A stretch of 64,000 bases of DNA from Actinoplanes subtropicus (GTDB lineage: Bacteria > Actinomycetota > Actinomycetes > Mycobacteriales > Micromonosporaceae): assembly GCF_000721705.1 (NCBI RefSeq), contig NZ_JOJL01000021.1, forward strand, positions 310,001 through 374,000, read 5' to 3'. Positions within the stretch are counted from its first letter, which is position 1. Each line of letters begins with the position of its first letter. Made by a program: the position numbers and the translations under genes. The notes below the pieces were generated by a model. That model searched no databases. It saw only the letters and a program-made list of their open reading frames with translations, and was not told where the DNA came from. This document shows, one piece after another, positions 11,573 through 19,844 of the stretch.

Positions 11573-12277
11573 GTGACGATGGATCCGCTGGTTCTGCTCA
11601 CCGACGTCGACCGCGCCACCGACAATCTGCTGCGCGCCGCCGCCGACCTCGACCCGGCGGTGATCTCCGCGCCGTCGCTGCTGCCCGGCTGGACCGTCGG
11701 GCACGTGCTGACGCACATCGCGCGCAACGCCGACGCGTACACGAATCTGCTCACCTGGGCCCGCACCGGCGTGGAGACCCCGGCCTACGCGTCACCGGCG
11801 GCCCGCGAGGCGGCGATCGCCGAGGGCGCCGCCCGGCCGCTGCGCGAGCAACTCGAGGACATCCGCGCGGCGCACGAGCGGTTCGCCGACGCGGGCGCCG
11901 CGATGCCGGCCCAGGCGTGGACCTTCCACCTGGAGTTCATCAAGCTGCCCGCCGCCGGGGTGCCGTGGGCGCGGCTGCGCGAGGTCGAGGTGCATCACGT
12001 CGACCTGGGCCAGGGCTACACGCCGGCCAACTGGTCCGACGCGTTCGCGCTGCGGCTGCTCCGCGAGGTGGTCACCACCGCGAGCGCCGAGTTCCCGGCG
12101 ATGGTCCTGCGCCCGTACGGCATCGACCACCCGCTGACCATCGGCACCGCCGACAACCCGCCGGTCGTCGGCGGCCCGACCAAGTCGCTGGCCGCCTGGC
12201 TCTCCGGCCGCGGCGACGGCGCCGACCTGACCGTCTCGCCCGACGGCGAGCTCCCGACCCCCGCGAGGTGGAAGTGA
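11573..12277 (+). CDS. Maleylpyruvate isomerase-family mycothiol-dependent protein
   Basis: About 234 residues, with the DinB/MDMPI-fold signature PGWTVGHVLTHIARNADA near the N-terminus and EVEVHHVDLGQGY in the middle; these supply the three metal-binding histidines of mycothiol-dependent maleylpyruvate isomerases and related thiol-transferases. Start is GTG at 11573 with an AGGGTGG site; the ATG two codons in (11579) is the alternative. It is followed after two bases by an MBL-fold hydrolase, and I recall this pair near uvrA in many actinobacteria. The substrate is unknown: the family is broad and includes detoxification enzymes. Confidence 0.88.
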   Translation: MTMDPLVLLTDVDRATDNLLRAAADLDPAVISAPSLLPGWTVGHVLTHIARNADAYTNLLTWARTGVETPAYASPAAREAAIAEGAARPLREQLEDIRAAHERFADAGAAMPAQAWTFHLEFIKLPAAGVPWARLREVEVHHVDLGQGYTPANWSDAFALRLLREVVTTASAEFPAMVLRPYGIDHPLTIGTADNPPVVGGPTKSLAAWLSGRGDGADLTVSPDGELPTPARWK

Positions 12278-12279
12278 CC

Positions 12280-12924
12280 ATGGCCTACACCGGAGACGTC
12301 TCCCGGGGCAGCGCGCCCGCCGTCCGTACGCTCGACCACCTGACCATCACGAAGGTCTCGGTCGGCCCGATGGACAACAACGCGTACCTGCTGCGCTGCG
12401 GCGACGACCAGCTGCTGATCGACGCGGCCAACGACGACGAGACCCTGCTGGCCCTGATCGGCCACGCCGGCCTGACGACGGTGGTCACCACCCACCGGCA
12501 CGGCGACCACTGGCAGGCCCTGGAGGACGTGGTCGAGGCGACCGGCGCCCGCTCGCTGGCGCACGCCGCCGACGCCGGCGAGATCCCGGTCGTCACCGGC
12601 ACCCTGGCCGAGGGCGACACGGTCACCGTCGGCGACTGCGAGCTCGAGGTGATCCACCTGGTCGGGCACACGCCGGGCTCGATCGCCCTGCTCTACCGCG
12701 ACCCGAACGGCCACGCCCACCTGTGGACCGGCGACAGCCTCTTCCCCGGCGGTCCTGGCCGGACAACAAACCCGACGGAATTCCACTCACTCATGACGGA
12801 CCTGGAGACCAAGGTCTTCGGCCGGCTCCCCGACGAGACCTGGTTCTACCCGGGTCACGGGCGGGACAGCACGCTCGGCAAGGAGCGGCCGTCAATCCCG
12901 GAGTGGCGAGCCCGCGGCTGGTGA
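12280..12924 (+). CDS. MBL-fold metallohydrolase (glyoxalase II-like)
   Basis: A 214-residue metallo-beta-lactamase-fold hydrolase. Metal ligands are in THRHGDHW (His72, His74, Asp76, His77), LVGHTPGS, WTGDSLF and WFYPGHG, so both zinc sites look complete. The start is the ATG at 12280, two bases after the preceding stop, with the ribosome site (GAGGTGG) inside that gene. It resembles hydroxyacylglutathione hydrolases, which in mycothiol-using bacteria probably act on mycothiol thioesters; with the upstream isomerase-like gene a thiol-linked detoxification role is plausible. A decayed C-terminal copy lies 400 bases downstream. Confidence 0.92.
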   Translation: MAYTGDVSRGSAPAVRTLDHLTITKVSVGPMDNNAYLLRCGDDQLLIDAANDDETLLALIGHAGLTTVVTTHRHGDHWQALEDVVEATGARSLAHAADAGEIPVVTGTLAEGDTVTVGDCELEVIHLVGHTPGSIALLYRDPNGHAHLWTGDSLFPGGPGRTTNPTEFHSLMTDLETKVFGRLPDETWFYPGHGRDSTLGKERPSIPEWRARGW

Positions 12925-12940
12925 TCGACCGGCCAGCTGC

Positions 12941-13274
12941 CGCCGCGGCGACCTGCTGAAACTCCTCGCCCTGCGGGCAAGCCGTACCGGTCAGCTCCTC
13001 GTGCCGGCCGCACTGTCGAGCCAGTCGGGCCTTCCGCGCACAACGCTCGTGCGTTACCTGGAACTGCTTGCCTCGGTCTTTCTCATCAAGACCATCCCGG
13101 CCTGGTCCTCGAATCTGACTCGGCTGGCCCGGCAGCTCACCTGGTCCGATGAACGTGGCGCTCGGTGAGCGTTTCGTCGCCGGCTTCGTCCTTTACACCG
13201 GGGCACAGACCCTGCCATTCGGCGACAAGATCCGGGCCGTACCGCTCGATGCGCTGTGGCGCGTGGCGCCGTGA
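12941..13274 (+). pseudogene. Remnant of a DUF4143-type AAA ATPase
   Basis: Two pieces in different frames are recognisable. Frame from 12941 reads RRGDLLKLLALRASRTGQLL and then a VRYLELLASVFLIKTIPAW segment, matching the winged-helix and early DUF4143 part. It stops at 13168. The second piece, 13149-13274, reads ERFVAGFVLYTGAQTLPFGD and ends at LDALWRVAP, matching the extreme C-terminus of the same family. The region between them and the whole N-terminal AAA domain are missing. These proteins are common mobile or defence-associated orphan ATPases. This is a decayed copy, not a gene. Confidence 0.7.
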
Positions 13275-13337
13275 AGCCGCCACGGCCACAGCACAAGTGA
13301 TCAGATGTCGGCACGGTCGATACCGGGCGCGCAAGGG

Positions 13338-13524
13338 TTCCCCGCCGGCGTCGGCAACACGCGCGGCAACAGGGGAGAACTTCACGTCCCTGATCGACGA
13401 CGTGGAGCACGAACTGTTCGACCGGCTCCCCGACGACATTTGTTTCTATCCGGGCCACGGCAAGGACTCGACGCTCGGCGCCGAGCGCCCCCACCTCGCG
13501 GAGTGGCGCACCCGCGGCTGGTGA
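13338..13524 (+). pseudogene. C-terminal fragment of a second MBL-fold hydrolase
   Basis: A FPAGVGNTRGN segment is followed, after a frameshift near 13375, by FTSLIDDVEHELFDRLPDD and FYPGHGKDSTLGAERPHL, ending EWRTRGW. It aligns over its whole length with the last 60 residues of the intact hydrolase that ends at 12924, including the same terminal GW. The metal-binding N-terminal half is absent. The ATPase remnant sits between the intact gene and this fragment, as if inserted into a tandem duplicate. Confidence 0.8.
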
Positions 13525-13540
13525 CCAGCCGTCCACCTCG

Positions 13541-13654
13541 TTACTCGCCGCATTGCCGCGTCCGGGCGACGCGCCAGACGTCGTCGGGGTCGTAGTGCGC
13601 CGGCACCGCCTGCCCGGAGACCGGCCCCAGGTCCACCCAGCACACGTCGTTCAG
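13541..13654 (-). pseudogene. Possible MazF/PemK toxin remnant
   Basis: A 37-codon open stretch reads LNDVCWVDLGPVSGQAVP and continues with AHYDPDDVW before a stop. The first part resembles the N-terminal strand of MazF-type toxins (D-V-x-W-V-D-L-G-P), but nothing downstream matches and there is no good start codon. I regard it as a short fragment within the same decayed patch. Low confidence. Confidence 0.3.
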
Positions 13655-13711
13655 GGCGTCACGCCCCCGCCTGCCGAGCCGGCTGATGGGGGCGCCTCGC
13701 CGCGGGCGGGG

Positions 13712-14341
13712 TCAGCCGCGGCCCTGCACGGCGTCCTTCAGCACGTGGATACCGCCGGCGAACTCGACCATGTCGGCGTCGGTCCACCCGCGGGCATCCC
13801 AGATCTGCACCAGCAGCCAGATCCCGTTGGGCTGCTTCACCCACAGGTTCTTGCCGTGTTCGGTGCCGAGGCCCCCGTTGATGACGCCCGGCCTACCGCC
13901 CACCGTCACCCCGGTGCCGGAGGGCGTGGAGTGGTCGTCCTGCGACTGCAGCATGACGGCGATCTTGCCCACGAAGCTGTCCGGGTTCTTGTCCTTCGCG
14001 CCGACCGGCGCGATGGTCAGCGCGCCCGGGCTCACGCCCTGCACCTCCCAGCCGGCCGGTACCTTGTCGATCGTGAAGCCCTTCGGCTGCGCACCCTGGT
14101 AGGCGACCAGGTGGGCGGAGGCCACGGTGGGCGTGGTCGCCGGGTGGGACACCGCCGAGGTGCCGTAGGCCACCACGGCCACCAGCGCCGCAACGGCGAA
14201 GGCCGACGCGCCGGCGGAGCGGAACAGCCGGCGCCGGCGCAGCGCCCGCCGGCCGCGGGCCACGTCCGCGTCCGCCTGCTCGGCCGAGGGTGCGCCGGAC
14301 GGCCCGGCGAGGGTGGCGAGTCGGTCGTGCAGATCCATCAT
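13712..14341 (-). CDS. Membrane-anchored partner of the SigE-type sigma factor
   Basis: A 209-residue protein with an Arg-rich cytoplasmic N-terminus (RRALRRRR, 32-39), one membrane segment (about 42-62) and an extracytoplasmic domain of 140 residues without a recognisable catalytic motif. Its start overlaps the stop of the upstream sigma gene (ATGA) and has an AGGAGT ribosome site, so it is translationally coupled to it. Position and topology suggest an anti-sigma or regulatory lipoprotein-like partner, but I do not see a zinc anti-sigma motif. Function unproven. Confidence 0.8.
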   Translation of the reverse strand: MMDLHDRLATLAGPSGAPSAEQADADVARGRRALRRRRLFRSAGASAFAVAALVAVVAYGTSAVSHPATTPTVASAHLVAYQGAQPKGFTIDKVPAGWEVQGVSPGALTIAPVGAKDKNPDSFVGKIAVMLQSQDDHSTPSGTGVTVGGRPGVINGGLGTEHGKNLWVKQPNGIWLLVQIWDARGWTDADMVEFAGGIHVLKDAVQGRG

Positions 14342-14859
14342 CGGGTCACTCCTGTCAGGGGAATCTCGGTCTCGGCCAGCACCCCGCGCAGCCGGTCGAG
14401 CGCTCGCGCGGTCTGGCTCTTCACCGTTCCCTCGGTGCATCCGAGGGCATCGGCGGTGTCGGCGACGTCGAGGTCGTAGAAGTAGCGGAACACCAGCGCG
14501 GCCCGCATCCTCGGCGGCAACTCGCGCAGCGCCGCCCGCAACCCGTCGTCCTGATCGTCCTCGCCCGTGCCCGCGGCGTGCGGCCGATCCGGGAGTTCCG
14601 CGACGCTGCGCTCGTGGCGGCGCCACCACCGGCGGCGTTCGTCGGTCAGCGCGTTCACCAGCGTGCGGCGTACGTAACCCTCGGGATTGTCGGCCCGCCG
14701 GAACGACGGCCACGCGACATAAAGCTTGGTCAGGGCCGACTGGACCAGGTCCTCGGCCAGGTGACCGTCGCCGGCCGTCAGCAGCGTCGCCGTCCGGATC
14801 AGGGCCGCCCGGTGGTTGAGCACGAAGCTGTGGAACTGCTCGTCCCGCTCTGTCCTCAC
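14338..14859 (-). CDS. SigE-family RNA polymerase sigma factor
   Basis: A 173-residue group 4 sigma factor of the actinobacterial SigE family. Region 2 is represented by FHSFVLNHRAALIRTATLL with the LAEDLVQSALTKLY helix; region 4 by LRELPPRMRAALVFRYFYDL and the helix-turn-helix CTEGTVKSQTARAL. The GTG at 14859 has a strong AAGGAGGG ribosome site; the frame is open 34 codons further up but those lack coding character. It would direct polymerase to a small regulon, with its activity set by the coupled membrane protein downstream. Confidence 0.92.
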   Translation of the reverse strand: MRTERDEQFHSFVLNHRAALIRTATLLTAGDGHLAEDLVQSALTKLYVAWPSFRRADNPEGYVRRTLVNALTDERRRWWRRHERSVAELPDRPHAAGTGEDDQDDGLRAALRELPPRMRAALVFRYFYDLDVADTADALGCTEGTVKSQTARALDRLRGVLAETEIPLTGVTR

Positions 14860-14971
14860 GTTCCCTCCTTCGCTCTCACACGCCCCTGACGATTCGCCGC
14901 CCCCACGAGGTTGCATGGGCCGCACAAAAAGTGGCCGCCGGCGATGATCGCCGGCGGCCACGAAATATTCA

Positions 14972-15133
14972 TCAGGCGGGTTCGGGCACCCCTCCCGGGG
15001 ACGGTTCAGGTTCGGGTGTGGGCTCGATCGGAGGCGGGGGCAACGGATCCGGCGCTTCCGGGGTGAGTTCGCCCGGATCGTCCGGAATCGGTGCTCCCGG
15101 GTCCAACGGCGGGTAGCGATCGGGACTGGTCAT
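14972..15133 (-). CDS. Small proline-rich acidic protein, 53 residues
   Basis: A short open frame starting MTSPDRYPPLDPGAPIPDD and ending in a PEPEP-rich segment. It contains 22 prolines, about 10 acidic residues and no cysteine or membrane segment, so it is probably disordered. The GC bias at third positions is like that of neighbouring genes, supporting coding. The ribosome site is weak (CCGGGG). It stands alone between the sigma factor and the cupin gene. I do not recognise a family; similar tiny Pro/Asp-rich proteins occur in related actinomycetes, as I recall. Confidence 0.5.
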   Translation of the reverse strand: MTSPDRYPPLDPGAPIPDDPGELTPEAPDPLPPPPIEPTPEPEPSPGGVPEPA

Positions 15134-15275
15134 CCCCGGTTATTACCCGGGACAGCGCAATTCATCCATTTCGCACATGATGAGGGCATGACCGCCTGCA
15201 CCGAGCGGCACCTGCCGCAACGTGCGGGCGGCGTCGCAGGCGAGGCCAGAAGGGCATGCCTAAGGAGGGCACAGT

Positions 15276-15755
15276 ATGACCTATCCACCACCGCTCTACC
15301 ACGGCGAATCCGGTGAGATCAGCGCGACGTACCGGCCGGCCGCGACCGAGCCGGAACTCGTCTACCCCAACGGGACCAAGGTCCACTATCTGTCGACCGG
15401 CGCGTCGACCGGGGGCCTGTTCGGCATCTACCGCTGGGCGTGCGGACCGGGCGTCACCGGCCCCGACCCGCATTTCCACCGCAGCCTCGCCGAGTCGTTC
15501 TACATCCTGTCCGGCACCATGCGGATCTACGACGGCAAGCAGTGGCTCGACACCGAGCCCGGCGACTGGGTGCACGTCCCGGCCGGCGGCGTGCACGGCT
15601 TCAAGAACGAGTCCGGCGAGCCCGCCTCGATGCTGCTGCACTTCGCGCCGGGCGCGCCGCGCGAGGGCTACTTCGAGGGCCTGCTGCACCTCTCCGAGAT
15701 GAGCGAACAGGAGCGGCTCGCCTTCTACCTGGAGCACGACAACCATTGGCTTTAA
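15276..15755 (+). CDS. Cupin-domain protein
   Basis: A 159-residue single-domain cupin. The first motif (DPHFHRSLAESFYILSGTM, residues about 68-86) supplies histidine and glutamate metal ligands; the second (PGDWVHVPAGGVHGFKN) supplies the last histidine. An AAGGAGGG ribosome site precedes the ATG. It converges on the racemase gene with a four-base overlap of stop codons. The cupin fold is shared by dioxygenases, isomerases and sensors, so substrate is open; the adjoining hydantoin-type racemase and NCS1 permease suggest nitrogen-compound metabolism. Confidence 0.9.
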   Translation: MTYPPPLYHGESGEISATYRPAATEPELVYPNGTKVHYLSTGASTGGLFGIYRWACGPGVTGPDPHFHRSLAESFYILSGTMRIYDGKQWLDTEPGDWVHVPAGGVHGFKNESGEPASMLLHFAPGAPREGYFEGLLHLSEMSEQERLAFYLEHDNHWL

Positions 15756-16480
15756 CGGGCGAAGGCCGCGAGCATCCCGGCGTACGGCTTGACCGGCGGC
15801 CGGGCGTACTCGCTCCGCCGTGAGGTGCTCAGCCGCAGGGTCACCAGTGACTGGACGAACATGGTCGCGGCGGCCACCCCGTCGATCACCGGGACCTCGA
15901 GCTCGGCCTGGACGGCGGCGGCCAGCCCGGCCAGGCCGGCGCAGCCGAGGACGATGACGTCGGAGCCGTCGCGATCGAGCGCCGCGCGGGCCAGGGCGAC
16001 GACCCGCTGGAGCACGGCCGGGTCGCTGTCGAGGGCCAGCACCGGGATGTCGCAGGCGTGGACGCCCCGGCACGCGCCCGCCGGTGCGTAGCGCGCCGCC
16101 AGATCGTGGGCGCGCCCACGCGTACGGGAAAGGGTTGTCACCACGCTGAAAGCGCGACCGATCAACGTGGCCGCATGCATCGCGGCCTCGGCGATGCCCA
16201 CCACGGGGCCGGCCGCGGCCTCCCGGGCCGCGTCGAGCCCGGGGTCGCCGAAGCAGGCCAGCACGTAGCCGTCCACGCCCGCGCTCTCCCCCTCGGCCAC
16301 GGCGGCCAGCACGCCGGGCACCGCCAATGCCTCGTCGTAGTGGCTCTCGATCGAGGCCGGCCCCATGGCCGAGGTGACCGCGTCGAGGGTCGTGCCCGGG
16401 CCGATCACGGCCCGGGCGCTCTCCTCGATCAGCGCGGTCATCGACTCCGTGGTGTTCGGATTGACGACCCGGAGGTGCAT
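15752..16480 (-). CDS. Asp/Glu/hydantoin racemase-family protein
   Basis: A 242-residue member of the aspartate/glutamate-hydantoin racemase superfamily. It begins MHLRVVNPNTTESMT, the hallmark NPN(T/S) phosphate/substrate loop. The two catalytic cysteines are in ACFGDPGLD and VLGCAGLA. Length is typical of hydantoin or allantoin racemase. The ATG overlaps the permease stop by one base (TGATG), so the two are an operon. Together they look like uptake and racemisation of a hydantoin- or allantoin-type ring; the hydrolase for ring opening is not adjacent. Confidence 0.88.
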   Translation of the reverse strand: MHLRVVNPNTTESMTALIEESARAVIGPGTTLDAVTSAMGPASIESHYDEALAVPGVLAAVAEGESAGVDGYVLACFGDPGLDAAREAAAGPVVGIAEAAMHAATLIGRAFSVVTTLSRTRGRAHDLAARYAPAGACRGVHACDIPVLALDSDPAVLQRVVALARAALDRDGSDVIVLGCAGLAGLAAAVQAELEVPVIDGVAAATMFVQSLVTLRLSTSRRSEYARPPVKPYAGMLAAFAR

Positions 16481-18030
16481 CAGGCCGGCTCGGGCACGGG
16501 CATCGGGACGGCTTCGGTGACCCGGCTGGACGCGGCCACCCGGAAGCGGGACGCGAGCCCGAGGTAGCCGAGCAGGCCCAGGCCCATGCCGATGAACCAG
16601 CTGTACTGCGCGGTGGTGTGCATGCCGGGCACGCCGGTGGCCAGGACCGGGATCACGGCCACGGCCGCGCCCAGCACGGTCGCGATGATCGCCGCGGGGT
16701 TGTAGCCCTTGCTGTACCAGTAGCGGCCCTCCGGCGCCATCGTGAACATGTCGTCGACCACTACCCGCTGCCGGCGGACCAGGTAGTAGTCCGCGATCAG
16801 CACGCCGAACAGCGGCCCGATCGCCGCGCCCAGCGTCTCCAGCGTGTAGTGGATGACCTCGGGGTTGTTGTAGAGGTTCCAGGGGGTGATCAGCACCGAG
16901 CCGACCGCGGCGATCATGCCGCCGGCCCGCCAGCTGATCCGCTGAGGCGAGACGTTGGAGAAGTCGAACGCCGGGGAGATGAAGTTGGCCACGATGTTGA
17001 TGCCGATCGTGGCGATGGTGAAGGTGAGGGCGCCGAGGACGATGGCGAAGGTGCTGTCGATCCTCGACACGGTCGTCACCGGGTCGGTGATCAGCTCGCC
17101 GAAGACCGGGATCGTCAACGAAGAGGTCACGACGACGAGAATCGAGAAGGCCAGGAAGTTGACCGGAAGCCCGAGCAGGTTGCCCCGTTTGACGGCGGCA
17201 AAGGACTTCCCATAGCGGGAAAAATCACCAAAATTCAGCATTGGTCCGGAGAAGTACGAGACCACCAGCGCGATCGCCCCGAGCATGATCGGAATCGCGT
17301 CGAGCCCGGTGTACTTGACCGTGCCCAGGTTCAGGTTGATCGACGACCAGCCGGCCTTGTAGATCAGATAGCCGGCCAGGATGATCATCACGACGTAGAC
17401 GGCCGGCCCGCAGAAGTCGATGAACTTGCGGATCGTCTCCATCCCGGTCCAGAACACGGCGGCCTGCAAGACCCACAGGATCGCGTACGTGCACCAGCCG
17501 AGCAGCGGCAACCCGAGGAAGCCGTGCTGATGGACATCGGCGTACGGGGCCAGGCTCGGCCAGATCTTGAGCACCACCACGTCGAGCGCCGCCGACGCGA
17601 GGTACGTCTGGATGCCGTACCAGGCGACCGCGATCGCTCCCCGGATGATCGCCGGGACATTGGCCCCGAGCACCCCGAACGCCGAACGGTTGATCACCGG
17701 GTACGGCACGCCGGTACGCTGGCTCGGCTTGGCGACCAGATTGCAGAAGAAGTAGACGATCGTGATGCCCACGACCAGGGAGATCAGCACCTGCCAGCTG
17801 GACAGCCCGAGAGCGAACAGGCTGCCCGCCGTCACGTACCCGCCGACGCTGTGCACGTCGGACATCCAGAACGCGAAGATGTTGTACGAGCCCCAGTGCT
17901 GGTCCTTCAGGGGCGCGAGGTCCTCGTTGGTGAGCCGAGGGTCGTACCCCGGCTCGACGATGCCGCTGCCGACCGGCATGCCGGCGGCTTCGACCAGGTC
18001 CTGTGGCGTGCTCTCGCGGGTGTCGGCCAT
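16480..18030 (-). CDS. NCS1-family nucleobase/hydantoin:cation symporter
   Basis: A 516-residue permease with about twelve membrane segments. Family hallmarks include NEDLAPLKDQHWGSYNIFAFWMSD at the N-terminus (split here: NEDLAPLKDQHW then GSYNIFAFWMSD), PVINRSAFGVLGANVPAIIR in the centre and the C-terminal ADYYLVRRQ. NCS1 carriers import uracil, cytosine, allantoin or hydantoins. Coupling to the racemase gene favours hydantoin or allantoin, but I cannot fix the substrate. The transcript would start upstream near the ferredoxin gene or in the 72 bases between them. Confidence 0.93.
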   Translation of the reverse strand: MADTRESTPQDLVEAAGMPVGSGIVEPGYDPRLTNEDLAPLKDQHWGSYNIFAFWMSDVHSVGGYVTAGSLFALGLSSWQVLISLVVGITIVYFFCNLVAKPSQRTGVPYPVINRSAFGVLGANVPAIIRGAIAVAWYGIQTYLASAALDVVVLKIWPSLAPYADVHQHGFLGLPLLGWCTYAILWVLQAAVFWTGMETIRKFIDFCGPAVYVVMIILAGYLIYKAGWSSINLNLGTVKYTGLDAIPIMLGAIALVVSYFSGPMLNFGDFSRYGKSFAAVKRGNLLGLPVNFLAFSILVVVTSSLTIPVFGELITDPVTTVSRIDSTFAIVLGALTFTIATIGINIVANFISPAFDFSNVSPQRISWRAGGMIAAVGSVLITPWNLYNNPEVIHYTLETLGAAIGPLFGVLIADYYLVRRQRVVVDDMFTMAPEGRYWYSKGYNPAAIIATVLGAAVAVIPVLATGVPGMHTTAQYSWFIGMGLGLLGYLGLASRFRVAASSRVTEAVPMPVPEPA

Positions 18031-18102
18031 GCGATCACGCTAGGAACCCGCTGTTTCGCGGCGATGAGCGGAACTGTATATCTTCCGTTCACCGACCGGC
18101 GT

Positions 18103-18417
18103 TCACGTCGAGGGCTGCGCCGCCACGAACGCCGCGTCCTTGTCGATCTTGCCCAGCTTGGCGGCACCGCCCGGCGAGCCGAGATCCTCGAAGAACTCGT
18201 AGTTCGCGTTCGTGTAGTCCTTCCACTGCTCCGGCACGTCGTCCTCGTAGAAGATCGCCTCGACCGGGCAGACCGGCTCGCACGCCCCGCAGTCCACGCA
18301 CTCGTCCGGGTGGATGTAGAGCATCCGGTTGCCCTCGTAGATGCAATCCACGGGACACTCCTCGACGCATGCCCGGTCGAGGACATCGACGCAGGGCTCG
18401 GCGATGATGTAGGTCAT
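18103..18417 (-). CDS. fdxA: 7Fe ferredoxin
   Basis: A 104-residue bacterial ferredoxin, beginning MTYIIAEPCVDVLDRACVEE. The clusters are held by CVDVLDRACVEECPVDC (3Fe-4S side) and CVDCGACEPVCP (4Fe-4S side), the FdxA arrangement of mycobacteria and streptomycetes. The C-terminal acidic extension is also typical. A TACATT hexamer lies six bases before the ATG and no ribosome site is visible, so the mRNA is probably leaderless. It donates electrons to unidentified oxidoreductases; its position within the permease/regulator set looks incidental. Confidence 0.95.
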   Translation of the reverse strand: MTYIIAEPCVDVLDRACVEECPVDCIYEGNRMLYIHPDECVDCGACEPVCPVEAIFYEDDVPEQWKDYTNANYEFFEDLGSPGGAAKLGKIDKDAAFVAAQPST

Positions 18418-18439
18418 TCAAGCAATGTAGAACAGAACC

Positions 18440-19150
18440 TCAGCCCGGCTCGAACAACCCCGTGTCCTGCGGAAGCGCACCGATCGCCCGCTGCAGCCGA
18501 TGATGGTGTGCGGCGAAGACCGCGGTGAGCCCGCCGGCGTCCCGATCGAGGAACGCGGCCAGCATGCCGGCGTGGTCGGCGTGCAGCGCGGCCCGCTCGG
18601 CATCGCCGAGGTGGGACATCGGCTGGAGGGGCTCGGTCATGTTCCACGCGACGTCGAGCATGTGCAGCAGGCGCCGCATCCGGCAGGGCCGGATCAGGGC
18701 GAGATGGAAGCGCCGGCTCTCCCGGTGGTAGAGCCGGCCGTCGTACGCGCGGACGGCCACGTCCAGCGCGCCGAGCGCGGCCCCAGCCCGCTGGTCGTCC
18801 TCGGCCGTGGCGAGCTCGACGGCGGCCCGCAGCGCCGCCGTCTCGAGCGCCTCGCGCACCAGGTAGATCTCGGTGAACTCGGGCGCCGTCATCATCGCCA
18901 CCCGGTACCCGGCGTTCGGCCGGTGATCGACCAGGCCCTCCCCGATCAGCGTCATCAGCGCCTCGCGCACCGGGATACGGCTGACCCCGAACGCGGCCGC
19001 CACCGCGTCCACCGGGATGGCCGAGCCGGGCGGCACCTCCCCGTCGAGGATGACGCCGCGCAGCTCGTCGACTATCGCGCTCTGCGCCCCGGCCGGCGGA
19101 CGGCCGGCCAGCCGGGCGACCAGAGCCGACCGGCGGCGTGGACCAGGCAT
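18440..19150 (-). CDS. GntR/FadR-family transcriptional regulator (FCD domain)
   Basis: A 236-residue regulator with a winged helix at about residues 24-83 (AIVDELRGVILDGEVPPGS ... VDAVAAAFGVSRIPVREAL) and an all-helical FCD effector domain behind it. FadR-type members bind small carboxylates and usually repress a neighbouring catabolic operon. It lies 23 bases after the cysteine-hydrolase gene on the same strand and upstream of fdxA, the NCS1 permease and the racemase, so it is the natural candidate regulator of that set. Effector unknown. Confidence 0.93.
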   Translation of the reverse strand: MPGPRRRSALVARLAGRPPAGAQSAIVDELRGVILDGEVPPGSAIPVDAVAAAFGVSRIPVREALMTLIGEGLVDHRPNAGYRVAMMTAPEFTEIYLVREALETAALRAAVELATAEDDQRAGAALGALDVAVRAYDGRLYHRESRRFHLALIRPCRMRRLLHMLDVAWNMTEPLQPMSHLGDAERAALHADHAGMLAAFLDRDAGGLTAVFAAHHHRLQRAIGALPQDTGLFEPG

Positions 19151-19173
19151 GCCCGGACCCTAGACCGCCCGCG

Positions 19174-19788
19174 TTACAAAGCGGCTATCACCTGCGCCGA
19201 CTCCACCGGGATCGAGAACATCGGATAGTCGTACGCGATGGCGTTGTCGTGCTCCTCCGCCGAGGTCGCCGCCGTGCAGTCGGTGAGCGTGACGACCCGG
19301 TAGCCGTTCTCGTACGCGCTGCGCATCGTCGACTCGACGCAGCAGTTCGTCAGGAACCCGCCGAGGACGACCGTCTCGATGCCTTTGCTGCGCAGGATGA
19401 AGTCGAGGTTGGTGCTCGCGAACGTGTCCAGCCCCCGCTTGCCCTCGATCACGATGTCCCCCGCGGCCGGCGTCAACGCGTCGACGATCGCGGCGCCCCA
19501 CGTCCCCTTCACGAAGGCGTTCCCGTCGACAACGCCTTTCAGGATGCCGTACGGGTGCCGCGACAACTCGCCATACCCCGGCGCGAACGTGATCGGCGCG
19601 TGCATGATGGTCACGCCCGCGGCCCGGGCCGCCTCGACCAGCGCGACGGTCTTCTCCAGCATCCCGGTCTTCGCCATCACCGGCGCCACCGCCCCGTGCA
19701 GCACGCCGCCCTCGCTGGTGAACTCGTTCTGGTACTCGATCAGCACGACCGCGGTCTTCGCCGGGTCCAGCTGCAACGCCTCCGCCAT
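19174..19788 (-). CDS. Isochorismatase-family cysteine hydrolase
   Basis: A 204-residue alpha/beta hydrolase of the isochorismatase-like family (amidases such as biuret, carbamoylsarcosine and ureidoacrylate hydrolases). Catalytic Cys is in GGFLTNCCVESTMRSAYE and Lys in IEGKRGLDTF. The position normally held by the catalytic Asp (VxDxQN) reads LIEYQNEF, with Glu instead. This is known in a subfamily, as I recall, but it is a point to check. Genetic linkage to GntR, permease and racemase suggests hydrolysis of an amide released from the transported compound. Confidence 0.88.
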   Translation of the reverse strand: MAEALQLDPAKTAVVLIEYQNEFTSEGGVLHGAVAPVMAKTGMLEKTVALVEAARAAGVTIMHAPITFAPGYGELSRHPYGILKGVVDGNAFVKGTWGAAIVDALTPAAGDIVIEGKRGLDTFASTNLDFILRSKGIETVVLGGFLTNCCVESTMRSAYENGYRVVTLTDCTAATSAEEHDNAIAYDYPMFSIPVESAQVIAAL

Positions 19789-19844
19789 GCCAGCCTCCTG
19801 TGGCCCTGATCACTCCCTTCAGCATGCCACGCGAGCCCGGCCCG

